A stretch of 64,000 bases of DNA from Brevibacterium yomogidense (GCF_016107685.1 NZ_JABASY010000005.1:186001-250000); one strand, 5' to 3'; counted from the first letter of the stretch, positions 1 through 8,935 are shown. Numbers and translations: made by a program. Notes: a model not told the origin generated them from the letters alone.

Positions 1-263
1 CCCACCCTGTCCGCTTCTCCCTCGTCGCGGCGCTCGCCACCGTGGAGAGCATGGTGTTCGCGGATCTGCGCGATGAGCTCGAGGTGAGCGACTCCGTCCT
101 CTCGAAGCAGATCGCGGAATTGGAGAAGGCGGGCTTCGTGAAGGCGACCAAGGGTTTCGTCGGCAAGCGTCCGCGGACCACGCTGTCGCTCACGGCGGAC
201 GGGCTGCGTCGATGGAGGAACCACCTCGAGGCGCTGCGGAGGATCGCGGAGCCGCAGAAGTAG
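1..263 (+). CDS. Winged-helix transcriptional regulator (5' end outside the window)
   Basis: The frame is open from base 3 with no credible initiator, so the true start lies upstream. A GTG at 42 is internal, because HPVRFSLVAALATV before it already reads like the first helix of the domain. The 87 visible residues form a compact winged helix-turn-helix: recognition-helix region around SVLSKQIAELEKAGFV, then a basic wing (KGFVGKRPRTTLSLT) and a closing helix. This matches the small MarR/PadR-like one-domain regulators of about 95-100 residues that bind DNA as dimers without a separate ligand domain. It converges on udk with 16 bases between them. Its target cannot be read from this sequence. 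Confidence 0.75.
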   Translation, partial: HPVRFSLVAALATVESMVFADLRDELEVSDSVLSKQIAELEKAGFVKATKGFVGKRPRTTLSLTADGLRRWRNHLEALRRIAEPQK

Positions 264-279
264 GCAGATGGAGCTGTCG

Positions 280-888
280 TCAGATCTCGCGGCTGATGCG
301 GTGGATGATCATGTCGAGGGCGACGAGGTTGTAGCCGCCGTCCGGGATGATGAGGTCGGCCTTCCGCTTCGAGGGCTCCACATAGAGTTCGTGCATCGGC
401 TTGACCGTCTCGAGGTACTGGGCTTCGACGGACTCGAGCGAACGGCCCCGTTCCACCACGTCGCGCCGGATGCGGCGGAGGATCCTCACGTCGGCGTCCG
501 TATCGACGTAGAGCCGGATGTCGAGCAGCTCGCAGAGCTTCGGCTCCGCGAGGAGCAGGATGCCTTCGACGATGAGGACCGGTGTGGGGTCGATCGTGAG
601 CGTCTCGTCCGACCGGTTGTGGTCGGTGAAGTTGTACAGCGGGCTGTCGATCGCGGTGCCGGCCTTGAGGGTGCGGATGTGGTCGTGGAGAAGGTCGATG
701 TCGAACGCTTCAGGCGCGTCGAAGTTCGTGGCGGCCCGCTCATCGAACGTCTTGCCGACATGCGCCTTGTAGTAGTTGTCCATGAAGAGGACTGTCGAAT
801 TGTTCCCGAAGCGCTCCAGCAGCGAACGGGTCAGCGTCGTCTTCCCGCTGCCCGTGCCACCGGCCACGCCCACTGCGATCGCTCCCAC
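280..888 (-). CDS. udk: Uridine kinase
   Basis: Phosphorylates uridine and cytidine to UMP and CMP in the pyrimidine salvage pathway, in the cytosol. The 202-residue protein has the P-loop GGTGSGKT at residues 10-17, the DNYY segment typical of uridine kinases, and FDAPEAFD followed by PLYNFTDHNR, which belong to the nucleoside-binding region. Length fits the bacterial family (about 205-215). The start is GTG at 888, with GGAAGGG about seven bases upstream; no better start precedes the P-loop. It is transcribed in the same direction as mutY but separated from it by 190 bases, so it probably has its own promoter there. Confidence 0.93.
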   Translation of the reverse strand: MGAIAVGVAGGTGSGKTTLTRSLLERFGNNSTVLFMDNYYKAHVGKTFDERAATNFDAPEAFDIDLLHDHIRTLKAGTAIDSPLYNFTDHNRSDETLTIDPTPVLIVEGILLLAEPKLCELLDIRLYVDTDADVRILRRIRRDVVERGRSLESVEAQYLETVKPMHELYVEPSKRKADLIIPDGGYNLVALDMIIHRISREI

Positions 889-1078
889 ACCCGACCCTTC
901 CGCCGTGCCCGCTCGTCGCGGAATCTGCTGCTGCGCGGAGTCGCTTCCGGGCCCGCGCCGACCCAGCGCACCATCTTAGGTGAGTCCGCAGCCCGTCGGC
1001 GTCCGGGGAGGCGCTGGATAGACCGTCAGCAGTGGACACGCGGGGCTTCGACCGTGAGGGACGCGCAGCTGTTCGGCC

Positions 1079-2158
1079 TCAGGGGAGGCGCAGACCGTTC
1101 TCGGTGCTGACGGCGAGGCCGTCGCGCACGAGGTCGTCCGCCAGCCGGGCCGTCCGCTCACCGCCCGCGTCCAGCTCCCGCACGGCGGACACGGCCGTCT
1201 GCAGAGGTGCGGGCAGTGCGGAAAGGGCGTCGGCCTCGGCGGCGGTGAGGTGCGCAGTCGGCGCGGTGAGGAACCGCAGCGGGACGGGAGCGGAGCCGTA
1301 GGCGGTGCGCACGACCCTCATGATCGCGCCGCGCAGCTGACGGTCGGTGCCCGCCCACGCCTGGGTGCGACGGGCGACCGTCGGGTCCGACGGTTTGCCG
1401 GCGGCCACCCAGGCACAGTGCTCGAGCAGGGGGCAGGCGGCGCAGTCCGGGTTCCGCGCGGTGCAGACGAGTGCCCCCAGCTCCATCGTCCCGGCGTTCC
1501 AGACGACGTGCTCGCGGTCGGGAACGAGCGCGGACGCCCACCGGCGCTCTGCGGCGGTCAGGGACGCGGGACGGTGCTCCACCCCGGCGAAGACACGCCC
1601 CAGGACGCGGCGGACGTTCACATCGAGGACCACTGCATGCCTGCCGTACGCGAAGCTCGTGACCGCCGCTGCGGTGTAGGCGCCCACACCGGGCAGCGTC
1701 CGCAGGGTCGCCTCGTCGTCCGGCACGATGCTGTCGTGGCGCTCCACGATCGCCGCAGCCGTCTCCTGGAGCCTCAGCGCACGCCGAGGATAGCCCAGGG
1801 AATCCCATGCGATGAGCACGTCCGATGCCGGTGCCGCGGCGAGATCCGCCGGGGTGGGCCACCGCTCCATCCAGTCGCTCCACCGGGGAAGGACCCGGGA
1901 GACGGGGGTCTGCTGGCTCATCACCTCGCAGACGAGGATCGACCACGCGGACGCCTCCGGGTCACGCCAGGGGAGCGGCCGCGCGTTCTCCTGGAACCAG
2001 TCGACGACGAGTCGGTGGACCGTTGCCGCGTGATCCGGGGAGATATGGGGCAGCCCGGCCGCAGGCTGAGGCTCCGCGCGCCGGTTCGGCTGCGCGGCCG
2101 AGCCGCCGCCCGATCCGTCCGCTGCGGGAGTGACCTCTGTCGTACGGCGGTGTGTCAT
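1079..2158 (-). CDS. mutY: A/G-specific adenine DNA glycosylase
   Basis: Removes adenine mispaired with 8-oxoguanine or guanine in base excision repair. The 359-residue protein carries the HhH-GPD fold: EVMSQQTPV (adenine-binding/catalytic Glu region), the hairpin LPGVGAYTAAAV, and VLDVNVRRVL with the catalytic Asp. A [4Fe-4S] cluster site C-x6-C-x2-C-x5-C (CTARNPDCAACPLLEHC) follows. The frame continues upstream to 2698 but that part is a shadow of the opposite gene. The ATG at 2158 has AGGAAGG eight bases upstream and is preferred. The first 45 residues are polar and probably disordered. The C-terminal MutT-like recognition domain of long MutY proteins is not obvious, as is common in actinobacteria. 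Confidence 0.92.
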   Translation of the reverse strand: MTHRRTTEVTPAADGSGGGSAAQPNRRAEPQPAAGLPHISPDHAATVHRLVVDWFQENARPLPWRDPEASAWSILVCEVMSQQTPVSRVLPRWSDWMERWPTPADLAAAPASDVLIAWDSLGYPRRALRLQETAAAIVERHDSIVPDDEATLRTLPGVGAYTAAAVTSFAYGRHAVVLDVNVRRVLGRVFAGVEHRPASLTAAERRWASALVPDREHVVWNAGTMELGALVCTARNPDCAACPLLEHCAWVAAGKPSDPTVARRTQAWAGTDRQLRGAIMRVVRTAYGSAPVPLRFLTAPTAHLTAAEADALSALPAPLQTAVSAVRELDAGGERTARLADDLVRDGLAVSTENGLRLP

Positions 2159-2182
2159 CCGGACCTTCCTGCGAAGTCGCCC

Positions 2183-2188
2183 TAGGCT
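2183..2188 (+). promoter_or_regulatory. -10 box of a leaderless transcript
   Basis: TAGGCT ends seven bases before the ATG at 2196. With a TANNNT box at this distance the transcript would begin at or next to the start codon. No Shine-Dalgarno sequence lies upstream of that ATG. No clear -35 is visible. Confidence 0.45.
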
Positions 2189-2195
2189 CGAGTCG

Positions 2196-3044
2196 ATGAG
2201 CAGCTCCGGTCGAGGCCCGCGCACGGGTCGTCCCAGCCGCCCGTCCGGGAAGTCTACGGGTTCTCGGGGGGCGCCCCGTTCGTATGCCCGCGGGCGCAAA
2301 GACGTCCGTGGCCAGAAGGGCCCGTCCGACGCCCGGCGGCAGATGTACCGGCGTCGTCGTGCCACGGTGGCGATCCTCGCGATCATCGCCGCGGCAGTCC
2401 TCACCGTGGGTGTCGTCCTCGCTGTGCAGGCGGTGCAGGGGATCCGCGACGACCTGTCGGCACCTGCCCCTGTCGTGGACACGCCCGATCCCACCGCACC
2501 CGGACCGGAAGGCGACGCGGCATCCGGAGCTTGCCCCTCCGACACCACGCGTGTCGCGGCGTCGACGGACGAGGACGAGTACGAGGAGGGCGAGGAGCCG
2601 GTCCTCAGCATCGAGGTGACGAACGGCCACACCGCGGACTGCCTCATCGACGTGGGGGAGTCGCGGCAGGAGTTCCTCATCGAGCACGACGGTGACACCG
2701 TGTGGTCCTCCCGCTACTGCGGGCCTGCGGACGATGAAGGCGACGATGAGGGGGCGGAGAAGAATCTGCTCGTGTTCCCGGCACAGTCGTCGAAGAAGGC
2801 GTCACTCACATGGCCGCGCGTCCCCGTCGATGACTCGTGCAAGCAGACCGATGATGCCTTCCCGTCAGGCGAGTACGAACTCGTCGTGAAGCTGGGGGAG
2901 GCGGAGAGCGAACCCGTTCCCTTCACCCTCGCGTCGGATCCGGCTGAGGACGGCACAGCTGACGCGGATGCCGAGGACAGCGGAGACGCGAACGGCGAGG
3001 GTGGAAACGGCGAGCACGGAGAAGGCGAGGACGGAGACGGCTGA
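2196..3044 (+). CDS. Single-pass membrane protein with acidic extracellular domain
   Basis: Function unknown. The 282 residues divide into a basic Ser/Gly/Arg-rich cytoplasmic segment (1-56), one membrane helix (about 57-80), a Pro-rich stalk, an extracellular domain (about 105-250) with four cysteines (ACPS, DCLID, RYCGP, SCKQ) and a very acidic Glu/Asp/Gly tail. The domain has a beta-rich pattern (VLSIEVTNGHTADCLIDVG...EFLIEHDGDTVW) resembling BsuPI-like or other immunoglobulin-fold domains; this is an inference only. The start ATG at 2196 was chosen because a TAGGCT box ends seven bases upstream. It is divergent from mutY and converges on radA with 12 bases between the stops. Confidence 0.7.
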   Translation: MSSSGRGPRTGRPSRPSGKSTGSRGAPRSYARGRKDVRGQKGPSDARRQMYRRRRATVAILAIIAAAVLTVGVVLAVQAVQGIRDDLSAPAPVVDTPDPTAPGPEGDAASGACPSDTTRVAASTDEDEYEEGEEPVLSIEVTNGHTADCLIDVGESRQEFLIEHDGDTVWSSRYCGPADDEGDDEGAEKNLLVFPAQSSKKASLTWPRVPVDDSCKQTDDAFPSGEYELVVKLGEAESEPVPFTLASDPAEDGTADADAEDSGDANGEGGNGEHGEGEDGDG

Positions 3045-3056
3045 CGACCTCTCGGT

Positions 3057-4430
3057 CTACCCGTCCCCCTTCCCTGCGATCTCCGGCAGTGCTGTCAGTA
3101 CAGCCTCCACGACGTTCTCGCATTCGGCGACCCGCATGCCTTCGGGCACGGTCACGTTGTGGAGTGCGCCGCGGGCGACGATCGCGTTCGTCACTCCCTG
3201 ACGTGAGGCTTCCGACAGGCGCTGTCCCAGTCCCGGGACCTGTCGGATCTCACCGGACAGGCTGATCTCCCCGATCGCGACGAGTCGCGAGTAGAGGGCG
3301 CTGCCGTGGACGGCGGAGGCGATCGACAGTGCGAGAGCCAGGTCGCAGGCGGGTTCGGTCACCCTCATGCCGCCGACGGTCGCAGCGAAGACGTCCTTGT
3401 CCGAGCTCGAGGCGACCTTCCCCAGGACCGCGAGGATCATGGCGATGCGGTTCGCGTCGAGTCCGCTCACGGTCCTGCGGGGGTGGCCATTCATCGGTGC
3501 GACGAGGGACTGGACCTCGATGAGCATCGGCCGCCTGCCTTCGAGCGCGACGGTCAGGCAGGACCCGGGCGCACGAGTCGCCGATCGTGTGAGGAAGAGC
3601 CCCGACGGGTCCGGGAGGCTCTCGATCCCGGATTCCGTCATGTCGAAGCAGCCCACTTCGTCGGTGGGGCCGTACCGGTTCTTCACCGCACGGAGCATCC
3701 GCAGCCGCGAGTGGCGTTCGCCTTCGAACGAGCAGACGACGTCGACGAGGTGCTCGAGAGTGCGTGGGCCGGCGACCGTGCCATCCTTCGTCACATGGCC
3801 CACGAGCACGGTGGGGATCGCATGGTCCTTCGCGGTGCGGATGATCGCGGCGGCGACCTCTCGCACCTGTGCGACGCCACCGGGCGCGCCGTCGACCTCC
3901 GCAGAGGCGAGTGTCTGCACGGAGTCGATGATGAGGAGGTCAGGCTCGACCTGGTCGATGGTGCCCAGCACCACCCCCAGGTCCGTCTCCGCAGTGAGGT
4001 AGAGGGTGTCGCAGAGCGCGTCGACGCGCTCCGCACGCAGGCGGACCTGCGCCGCCGATTCCTCCCCGGTGACGTAGAGGACGGTCGTGCCCTGTCGTGC
4101 CGTCCATGAGGCGACTTCGAGCAGCAGAGTCGACTTGCCGACGCCTGGTTCACCCGCGAGCAGGACGACCGCACCAGGCACCAGCCCGCCGCCGAGCACC
4201 CGGTCGAACTCCGGGATGTGCGTCGACCGCGCCTGCGCGAGTGTCCGGTCGACTTGTGTGATGGGGGTGGCGCCGCCGTCACGAGCGGGCTTCGCCTGGG
4301 TGCGGACCGTTCGCTGTGCCGGTGCGGACTCCTCGATCGTCCCCCACTCGCGGCATTGGGGGCAGCGGCCCAGCCACTTCGCGGTCGAATGACCGCACGC
4401 ACTGCACAGATACTGCATCGTCGACACCAT
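3057..4430 (-). CDS. radA: DNA repair protein RadA
   Basis: RecA-like ATPase that promotes branch migration and strand exchange intermediates in recombinational repair. The 457 residues show, in order: a zinc finger with Cys 9, 12, 23 and 26, the Walker A motif GEPGVGKST at 93-101, a Walker B run (DLLIIDSVQT), the RadA-specific KNRYG motif, and a Lon-protease-like C-terminal domain that lacks proteolytic function in this family. Length is normal (450-460). The ATG at 4430 precedes the zinc finger directly. There is no ribosome binding site; an AAGACT sequence six bases upstream is a poor -10 match, so leaderless expression is possible but weakly supported. Confidence 0.95.
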   Translation of the reverse strand: MVSTMQYLCSACGHSTAKWLGRCPQCREWGTIEESAPAQRTVRTQAKPARDGGATPITQVDRTLAQARSTHIPEFDRVLGGGLVPGAVVLLAGEPGVGKSTLLLEVASWTARQGTTVLYVTGEESAAQVRLRAERVDALCDTLYLTAETDLGVVLGTIDQVEPDLLIIDSVQTLASAEVDGAPGGVAQVREVAAAIIRTAKDHAIPTVLVGHVTKDGTVAGPRTLEHLVDVVCSFEGERHSRLRMLRAVKNRYGPTDEVGCFDMTESGIESLPDPSGLFLTRSATRAPGSCLTVALEGRRPMLIEVQSLVAPMNGHPRRTVSGLDANRIAMILAVLGKVASSSDKDVFAATVGGMRVTEPACDLALALSIASAVHGSALYSRLVAIGEISLSGEIRQVPGLGQRLSEASRQGVTNAIVARGALHNVTVPEGMRVAECENVVEAVLTALPEIAGKGDG

Positions 4431-4565
4431 GATCCGAGTCTTCCATGAGCCACGGACACGGACGGCGCCTCCGCGTCAGCGAAGGATCGTCACTGCCGGA
4501 GCCGGCCCGAGACCAGAGCCGGCCCCAGGCCAGAACAGGCCTCAGGGAAGGGGACGGCCTCAGGG

Positions 4566-5105
4566 TCAGGGCAGGATGCCCAGGTGGGCGAGTCCGGCCC
4601 GGACGATGTGCTGCTGGCCATGGCGCATCTCCGCAGCGATGTCGTCGCTGACTGCTTCCTGCGGGGTCAGCCAGTCGATGCTCAGCGCGTCGCCGCGAGG
4701 GCTGCAGTCGCCGATCACCGGCAGCACGTAGCAGAGCGCCACAGCGTGCTGTCGGGGATCGTAGTAGGGGGATACCGCCTCCGTCGGGAAGTACTCCGCT
4801 ACGTGGTAGGGCGTGAGCGACAGGGGCACGGTGGGAAGCGCGAGGGGGCCCAGGTCGTTCTCCGCGTGGCGCAGCAGAGCCGCTCTGATCGATTCGTGGA
4901 ACTTCACGCGGCCGCCGACGATCTCTCGGCCCAGAGCGCCGGTGTCGAGGGTGCGGAGCAGGAGGCCGATGCGCTCGACCTCCCCGTCGTCGCCCCGCCG
5001 CACGGGCAGACCGTGGACGTACGTGACCGGGAGTCGCCGACGGATGTGAGCGAGCTCCTCCGGGTCCAGCCAGTTGTCATCGAAGTCGAGGGCAGTGCGC
5101 GTCAT
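4566..5105 (-). CDS. Nudix-fold protein (DUF4916-type) with degenerate catalytic box
   Basis: This 179-residue protein matches an actinobacterial Nudix-like family in overall pattern, with a central sheet and a helix at the Nudix position. The canonical box G-x5-E-x7-REUxEExGU reads here G-RVKFH-E-SIRAALL-RHAENDLGP: the helix Arg and flanking Gly and Glu remain, but the metal-binding glutamates of REUxEE are replaced. Hydrolysis of a nucleoside diphosphate derivative is therefore doubtful, and a binding role is as likely. The ATG at 5105 was chosen because TACATT ends six bases upstream and no ribosome site exists. It is divergent from prpDBC, with 310 bases between the starts. Confidence 0.7.
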   Translation of the reverse strand: MTRTALDFDDNWLDPEELAHIRRRLPVTYVHGLPVRRGDDGEVERIGLLLRTLDTGALGREIVGGRVKFHESIRAALLRHAENDLGPLALPTVPLSLTPYHVAEYFPTEAVSPYYDPRQHAVALCYVLPVIGDCSPRGDALSIDWLTPQEAVSDDIAAEMRHGQQHIVRAGLAHLGILP

Positions 5106-5111
5106 GCGTCC

Positions 5112-5117
5112 AATGTA
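5112..5117 (-). promoter_or_regulatory. -10 box of a leaderless transcript (Nudix-like gene)
   Basis: Read on the minus strand, TACATT is followed by six bases and then the ATG at 5105. This is the leaderless spacing seen at several other genes in this window. Confidence 0.5.
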
Positions 5118-5244
5118 GCGGCGAAGACGGGCCCGAGGGGAGTACGCGTGAGTATTATCCGACGGATCCGGGGAAGCGCCTGTTTTCGCCGGTGCTTCCG
5201 CACTGCTCTCGCCGCACAGAGCGGTGACAAGACGCGCCGGAGAG

Positions 5245-5274
5245 TTGAGAAGTACCCTCGAAGTGAAGTATCTT
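5245..5274 (+). promoter_or_regulatory. Putative prpDBC promoter
   Basis: TTGAGA (5245-5250), an 18-base spacer and TATCTT (5269-5274) form a plausible housekeeping-sigma promoter. Transcription would begin near 5282, leaving a leader of about 130 bases. The -10 box lies inside the palindrome at 5269-5286. Confidence 0.5.
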
Positions 5275-5286
5275 GATGTCGAGATA
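5269..5286. promoter_or_regulatory. Palindromic operator candidate of prpDBC
   Basis: TATCTTGATGTCGAGATA is an 18-base inverted repeat with seven of eight arm positions complementary around a TG centre. It covers the proposed -10 box and start point, the position expected of a repressor site. Its size and symmetry suit a dimeric winged-helix regulator of the GntR or MarR type. No regulator gene is adjacent to the operon. Confidence 0.5.
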
Positions 5287-5415
5287 TGTGGTGCGATGCG
5301 GCCCGCTGGCGAATCCCTACCCGAGAATCCCTGTGGACGGTCGTCACCCCGCCTGCGCGATGCGAAAAAATCCGGATCGCCGGAGCGGTCAGCGCTCAAA
5401 ACGAAGGAGAGCCAG

Positions 5416-6912
5416 TTGATCAACCACGAAGTCCGCACATACAAGAGCTCGGAGAACCTCGCACGTGAGGACCAGCTCGCCTGGAAGATCGCAGAAGTCG
5501 CTTCCGATGACGTCGCGATCGACGCGGATGTCCAGGACATGGTCATCAACCGCATCATCGACAACGCGGCAGTTGCCGCCGCATCCGTCCGCCGCGGTGC
5601 GCCGACGCACTCGCGTGAGCAGGCTCAGGGTCACCCCATGAAGCCCGGTTCGACGGTCTTCGGCCTCTCCTCGGACGAGACGATCTCGCCGGAGTGGGCG
5701 GCCTGGGCCAATGGCGTCGCGGTCCGTGAACTCGACTTCCACGACACGTTCCTCGCGAAGGACTACTCGCACCCCGGTGACAACATCCCGGCGATCCTCG
5801 CAGTCGCCCAGCACAAGGGCATCGGCGGCAAGGATGTCATCCGCAGCATCGCGACCGGCTACGAGATCCAGGTCGACCTCGTGAAGGGCATCTGCCTGCA
5901 CGAGCACAAGATCGACCACGTCGCGCACCTCGGCCCGTCGGCCGCTGCGGCCCTCGGCACGCTCCTGCACCTGCCCACGGAGGTCACGTACCAGGCCGTC
6001 CAGCAGGCGCTGCACGTGACGACCGCGACCCGCCAGTCGCGCAAGGGCGAGATCTCCACCTGGAAGGCGCACGCTCCTGCGTTCGCCGGCAAGATGGCCG
6101 TCGAGGCCGTCGACCGTGCGATGCGCGGCGAAGGTGCACCTTCGCCCATCTACGAAGGCGAAGACGGCTTCATCGCCTGGATCCTGTCCGGCCCGGAGGC
6201 CCGCTACACAGTCCCGCTGCCGGGCAAGGGCGAGGCCAAGCGCGCCATCATGGACACCTACACGAAGGAGCACTCCGCCGAATACCAGGCGCAGGCGCTC
6301 ATCGACCTGGCCCGCCGCATGGGCAAGCAGATCGAAGACTTCTCGAAGATCCGCAAGGTGACCATCCACACGTCGCACCACACCCACTACGTCATCGGAA
6401 CGGGCGCCAACGATCCGCAGAAGATGGATCCGAAGGCTTCGCGCGAAACGCTCGACCACTCGATCATGTACATGTTCGCGGTGGCTCTGCAGGATCAGAC
6501 CTGGCACCACGAGAAGTCCTACGCGCCGGAGCGTGCGGGTCGTCCCGACACCGTCGAGCTCTGGCACAAGGTCGTCACGACCGAGGATCCGGAGTGGACG
6601 CGCCGCTACCACTCGACCGATCCGGACGAGCTGGCATTCGGCGGTCGTGTGGAGATCGAGTTCGAGGACGGCTCCACACTGGTCGACGAGATCGCTGTGG
6701 CGGATGCGCACCCGCACGGCGCGCGTCCCTTCGTCCGCGAGAACTACGTCAACAAGTTCCGCACCCTGGCGGACGGCATCGTCTCCGAGCAGGAGCAGGG
6801 CCGGTTCCTCGACCTTGCGCAGAACCTCGAGAACCTGAGCGGCGACGACATCCGCGCACTCAACTTCGTCGTGGAGGGCCTGGAGCACTCCGGATCGAAG
6901 GGCATCTTCTGA
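5416..6912 (+). CDS. prpD: 2-methylcitrate dehydratase
   Basis: Dehydrates 2-methylcitrate to 2-methyl-cis-aconitate in the 2-methylcitrate cycle that converts propionyl-CoA and oxaloacetate to pyruvate and succinate. The 498-residue protein has the MmgE/PrpD family layout: N-terminal all-helical domain with [32 protein letters not shown]-like [23 protein letters not shown], and a C-terminal domain with [11 protein letters not shown]. Length fits the iron-independent PrpD enzymes (480-500). The start is TTG at 5416, because AAGGAGA lies six bases before it and family alignment begins at [10 protein letters not shown]; the frame upstream is non-conserved. Its stop overlaps the prpB start by one base, so the three prp genes form one operon. 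Confidence 0.93.
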   Translation: MINHEVRTYKSSENLAREDQLAWKIAEVASDDVAIDADVQDMVINRIIDNAAVAAASVRRGAPTHSREQAQGHPMKPGSTVFGLSSDETISPEWAAWANGVAVRELDFHDTFLAKDYSHPGDNIPAILAVAQHKGIGGKDVIRSIATGYEIQVDLVKGICLHEHKIDHVAHLGPSAAAALGTLLHLPTEVTYQAVQQALHVTTATRQSRKGEISTWKAHAPAFAGKMAVEAVDRAMRGEGAPSPIYEGEDGFIAWILSGPEARYTVPLPGKGEAKRAIMDTYTKEHSAEYQAQALIDLARRMGKQIEDFSKIRKVTIHTSHHTHYVIGTGANDPQKMDPKASRETLDHSIMYMFAVALQDQTWHHEKSYAPERAGRPDTVELWHKVVTTEDPEWTRRYHSTDPDELAFGGRVEIEFEDGSTLVDEIAVADAHPHGARPFVRENYVNKFRTLADGIVSEQEQGRFLDLAQNLENLSGDDIRALNFVVEGLEHSGSKGIF

Positions 6913-7817
6913 TGCTGGGCGCCACGACGACTGCCGCTGAGAGGCGGACACGCTTCCGCGAGCTGCTGAACGGCAGCGAGATCGTGCAGTTCCCCGGCGC
7001 GATCAACCCACTCAACGCGATGCTCATCGAGCAGGCGGGTTTCGAAGGCGTCTACATCTCCGGCGGCGCGTTCTCGGCCGCGCAGGGTCTGCCCGACATC
7101 GGGCTCACGACCCTGACGGAGGTCGTCGACCACGGGCGGAACATCGCCCGTGTGACGAACCTGCCGACGTTCATCGATGCGGACACCGGATGGGGTGAGG
7201 CGATGAACGTCGCCCGCACCGTCCAGGAGTTCGAGGATGCCGGGCTGTCCGGCCTCCACCTCGAGGACCAGGTCAACCCGAAGCGGTGCGGCCACCTCGA
7301 CGGCAAGGAGGTCGTGACGACGGCGGAGATGGTCAAGCGCATCTCTGCCGCCGCCAAGGGCCGGCGCGACGACAACTTCGTCATCTGCGCCCGCACGGAT
7401 TCCCGTGCGGGCGAGGGGCTGGGTGCCGCGATCGATCGGGCGAAGGCGTACGCCGACGCCGGAGCGGACATGATCTTCCCGGAGGCTATGCGCGACCTGG
7501 GAGAGTTCGAGACCTTCGCGAACGCCCTGGACGTGCCGATCCTCGCGAACATGACGGAGTTCGGGAAGAGCGAGCTGTTCACCACATCCCAGCTGGCGGA
7601 CGCGGGTGTCCGTGTCGTCATCTACCCTGTCACCACACTGCGGTTGGCGATGGGAGCCATCACGGACGGCCTCAAGGCCATCCGTTCGGAGGGCACCCAG
7701 GCATCGGTGGTGGATCGCATGCAGACGCGTGCCGATCTCTACGAGACCGTCGATTACGAGGCATACAACTCGTTCGACTCGGCTGTCTTCAACTTCTCTC
7801 AGGAGGGACACCAGTGA
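6912..7817 (+). CDS. prpB: 2-methylisocitrate lyase
   Basis: Cleaves 2-methylisocitrate to pyruvate and succinate, the last step of the 2-methylcitrate cycle. The 301-residue protein has the isocitrate lyase/PEP mutase fold: FPGAINPLNAMLIEQAGF, YISGGAFSA, DADTGWGEAMNV (metal-binding Asp), the signature KRCGHLDGK with the catalytic Cys, and the CARTDS segment. Length is normal for PrpB (about 295-305). The ATG shares its A with the last base of the prpD stop codon. The gene is translationally coupled to prpD and overlaps prpC by four bases, which suggests balanced expression of all three enzymes. Confidence 0.94.
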   Translation: MLGATTTAAERRTRFRELLNGSEIVQFPGAINPLNAMLIEQAGFEGVYISGGAFSAAQGLPDIGLTTLTEVVDHGRNIARVTNLPTFIDADTGWGEAMNVARTVQEFEDAGLSGLHLEDQVNPKRCGHLDGKEVVTTAEMVKRISAAAKGRRDDNFVICARTDSRAGEGLGAAIDRAKAYADAGADMIFPEAMRDLGEFETFANALDVPILANMTEFGKSELFTTSQLADAGVRVVIYPVTTLRLAMGAITDGLKAIRSEGTQASVVDRMQTRADLYETVDYEAYNSFDSAVFNFSQEGHQ

Positions 7818-8935
7818 CCGAACAGGACATCAAGAAGGGGCTGGCGGGCGTCGTCGTCGACACCACCGCCGTCTCCAAGGTCGTGCAGGAGACCAATTCG
7901 CTCACGTACCGGGGCTACCCGGTGCAGGAGCTCGCGGCGAACTGCACGTTCGAGGAGGTCGCCTACCTCATCTGGAACGGTGAGCTGCCGAACCAGGAGC
8001 AGCTGCAGGAGTTCACCGCGCGTGAGCGGTCGCAGCGTGCGGTCTCGCAGGAGCTGGTCGACATCATCCTCGGACTGCCGAAGGACACGCACCCCATGCA
8101 CGTCGTGCAGACGGCGGTCGCGTACCTGGGCGCTGTGGATCCGGAGGCGGAGGAGGAAGGTGAGGAGGCGAACCGTCGCAAGGCGGAGCGTCTCTACGCC
8201 CAGCTCCCGACGATCGTCGCGGTCGACCACCGTCGCCGGCACGGGCTCGACCCGATCGCGCCCACGTCCGACCTCGGCTATGCCGCGAACTTCTTCAAGA
8301 TGGTCTTCGACGAGGTGCCGGAAGACGAAGTCGTCCGCTGCTTCGACGTCTCGATGATCCTCTACGCGGAACACTCGTTCAACGCCTCGACGTTCACGGG
8401 TCGTGTCATCACCTCGACGACGTCGGACATGTATTCGGCGGTCGCCGGTGCGGTGGGCGCACTCAAGGGTGCGCTGCACGGCGGTGCGAACGAAGCGGTC
8501 ATGGCGATGCTCGAAGAGGTCGGCACAGCCGACAAGGTGGGCCCGTGGATCGACAAGGCGCTCGCCAACAAAGAGAAGATCATGGGCTTCGGCCACCGTG
8601 TGTACAAGAACGGCGATTCGCGCGTGCCGACGATGCGCAAGGCGTTCGAAGACATGGTGCGCGCCAAGGGTGCGGACGATCTGCTCGCCCTCTACAACGC
8701 GTTCGAAGAGGACTTCGTGGGTCGGAAGGGGATCTATCCCAACCTCGACTACCCGTCGGGTCCGGCCTACCACCTCATGGGCTTCGACACCCCGCAGTTC
8801 ACCCCGATCTTCGTGATGAGCCGGATCACGGGCTGGACCGCACACATCATGGAGCAGCAGGCCTCGAACGCGCTCATCCGTCCGCTGAGCGCATACGACG
8901 GCCCCGACCAGCGCGAGGTCCCGACCGACCGCTGA
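7814..8935 (+). CDS. prpC: 2-methylcitrate synthase
   Basis: Condenses propionyl-CoA with oxaloacetate to form 2-methylcitrate, the entry step of the cycle. The 373-residue protein belongs to the short (type I/II-like) citrate synthases: LTYRGYPVQEL near the start, HGGANEAVM with an active-site His, GFGHRVYKNGDSR with the second His, and the catalytic Asp region near the C-terminus (NLDYPSGPAYHLMG). The order prpD-prpB-prpC argues for the methylcitrate over the TCA enzyme. The GTG at 7814 has AGGAGGG seven bases upstream and overlaps the prpB stop as GTGA. A hairpin at 9036-9070 probably ends the transcript. Confidence 0.92.
   Translation: MTEQDIKKGLAGVVVDTTAVSKVVQETNSLTYRGYPVQELAANCTFEEVAYLIWNGELPNQEQLQEFTARERSQRAVSQELVDIILGLPKDTHPMHVVQTAVAYLGAVDPEAEEEGEEANRRKAERLYAQLPTIVAVDHRRRHGLDPIAPTSDLGYAANFFKMVFDEVPEDEVVRCFDVSMILYAEHSFNASTFTGRVITSTTSDMYSAVAGAVGALKGALHGGANEAVMAMLEEVGTADKVGPWIDKALANKEKIMGFGHRVYKNGDSRVPTMRKAFEDMVRAKGADDLLALYNAFEEDFVGRKGIYPNLDYPSGPAYHLMGFDTPQFTPIFVMSRITGWTAHIMEQQASNALIRPLSAYDGPDQREVPTDR

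Larger units (their letters stand above)
5106..5415. other. Intergenic region between divergent Nudix gene and prpDBC
   Basis: This 310-base region holds the start-proximal -10 box of the leftward gene (5112-5117), the prp promoter with its overlapping palindrome (5245-5286) and a leader of roughly 130 bases before prpD. I see no tRNA-like fold, no known riboswitch core and no convincing small coding frame in it. An AT-rich GCGAAAAAATCC stretch at about 5360-5372 is unexplained. Confidence 0.6.

Noticed and set aside
2159..2698. 180-codon N-terminal extension of MutY
   Set aside because: It is antisense to the membrane protein gene. The ATG at 2158 has a good ribosome site and gives a normal MutY length.
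5287..5415. Riboswitch in the prp leader
   Set aside because: No known aptamer core is recognisable, and no paired helices beyond weak GC-rich ones. The 130-base leader remains unexplained but gives no positive evidence.
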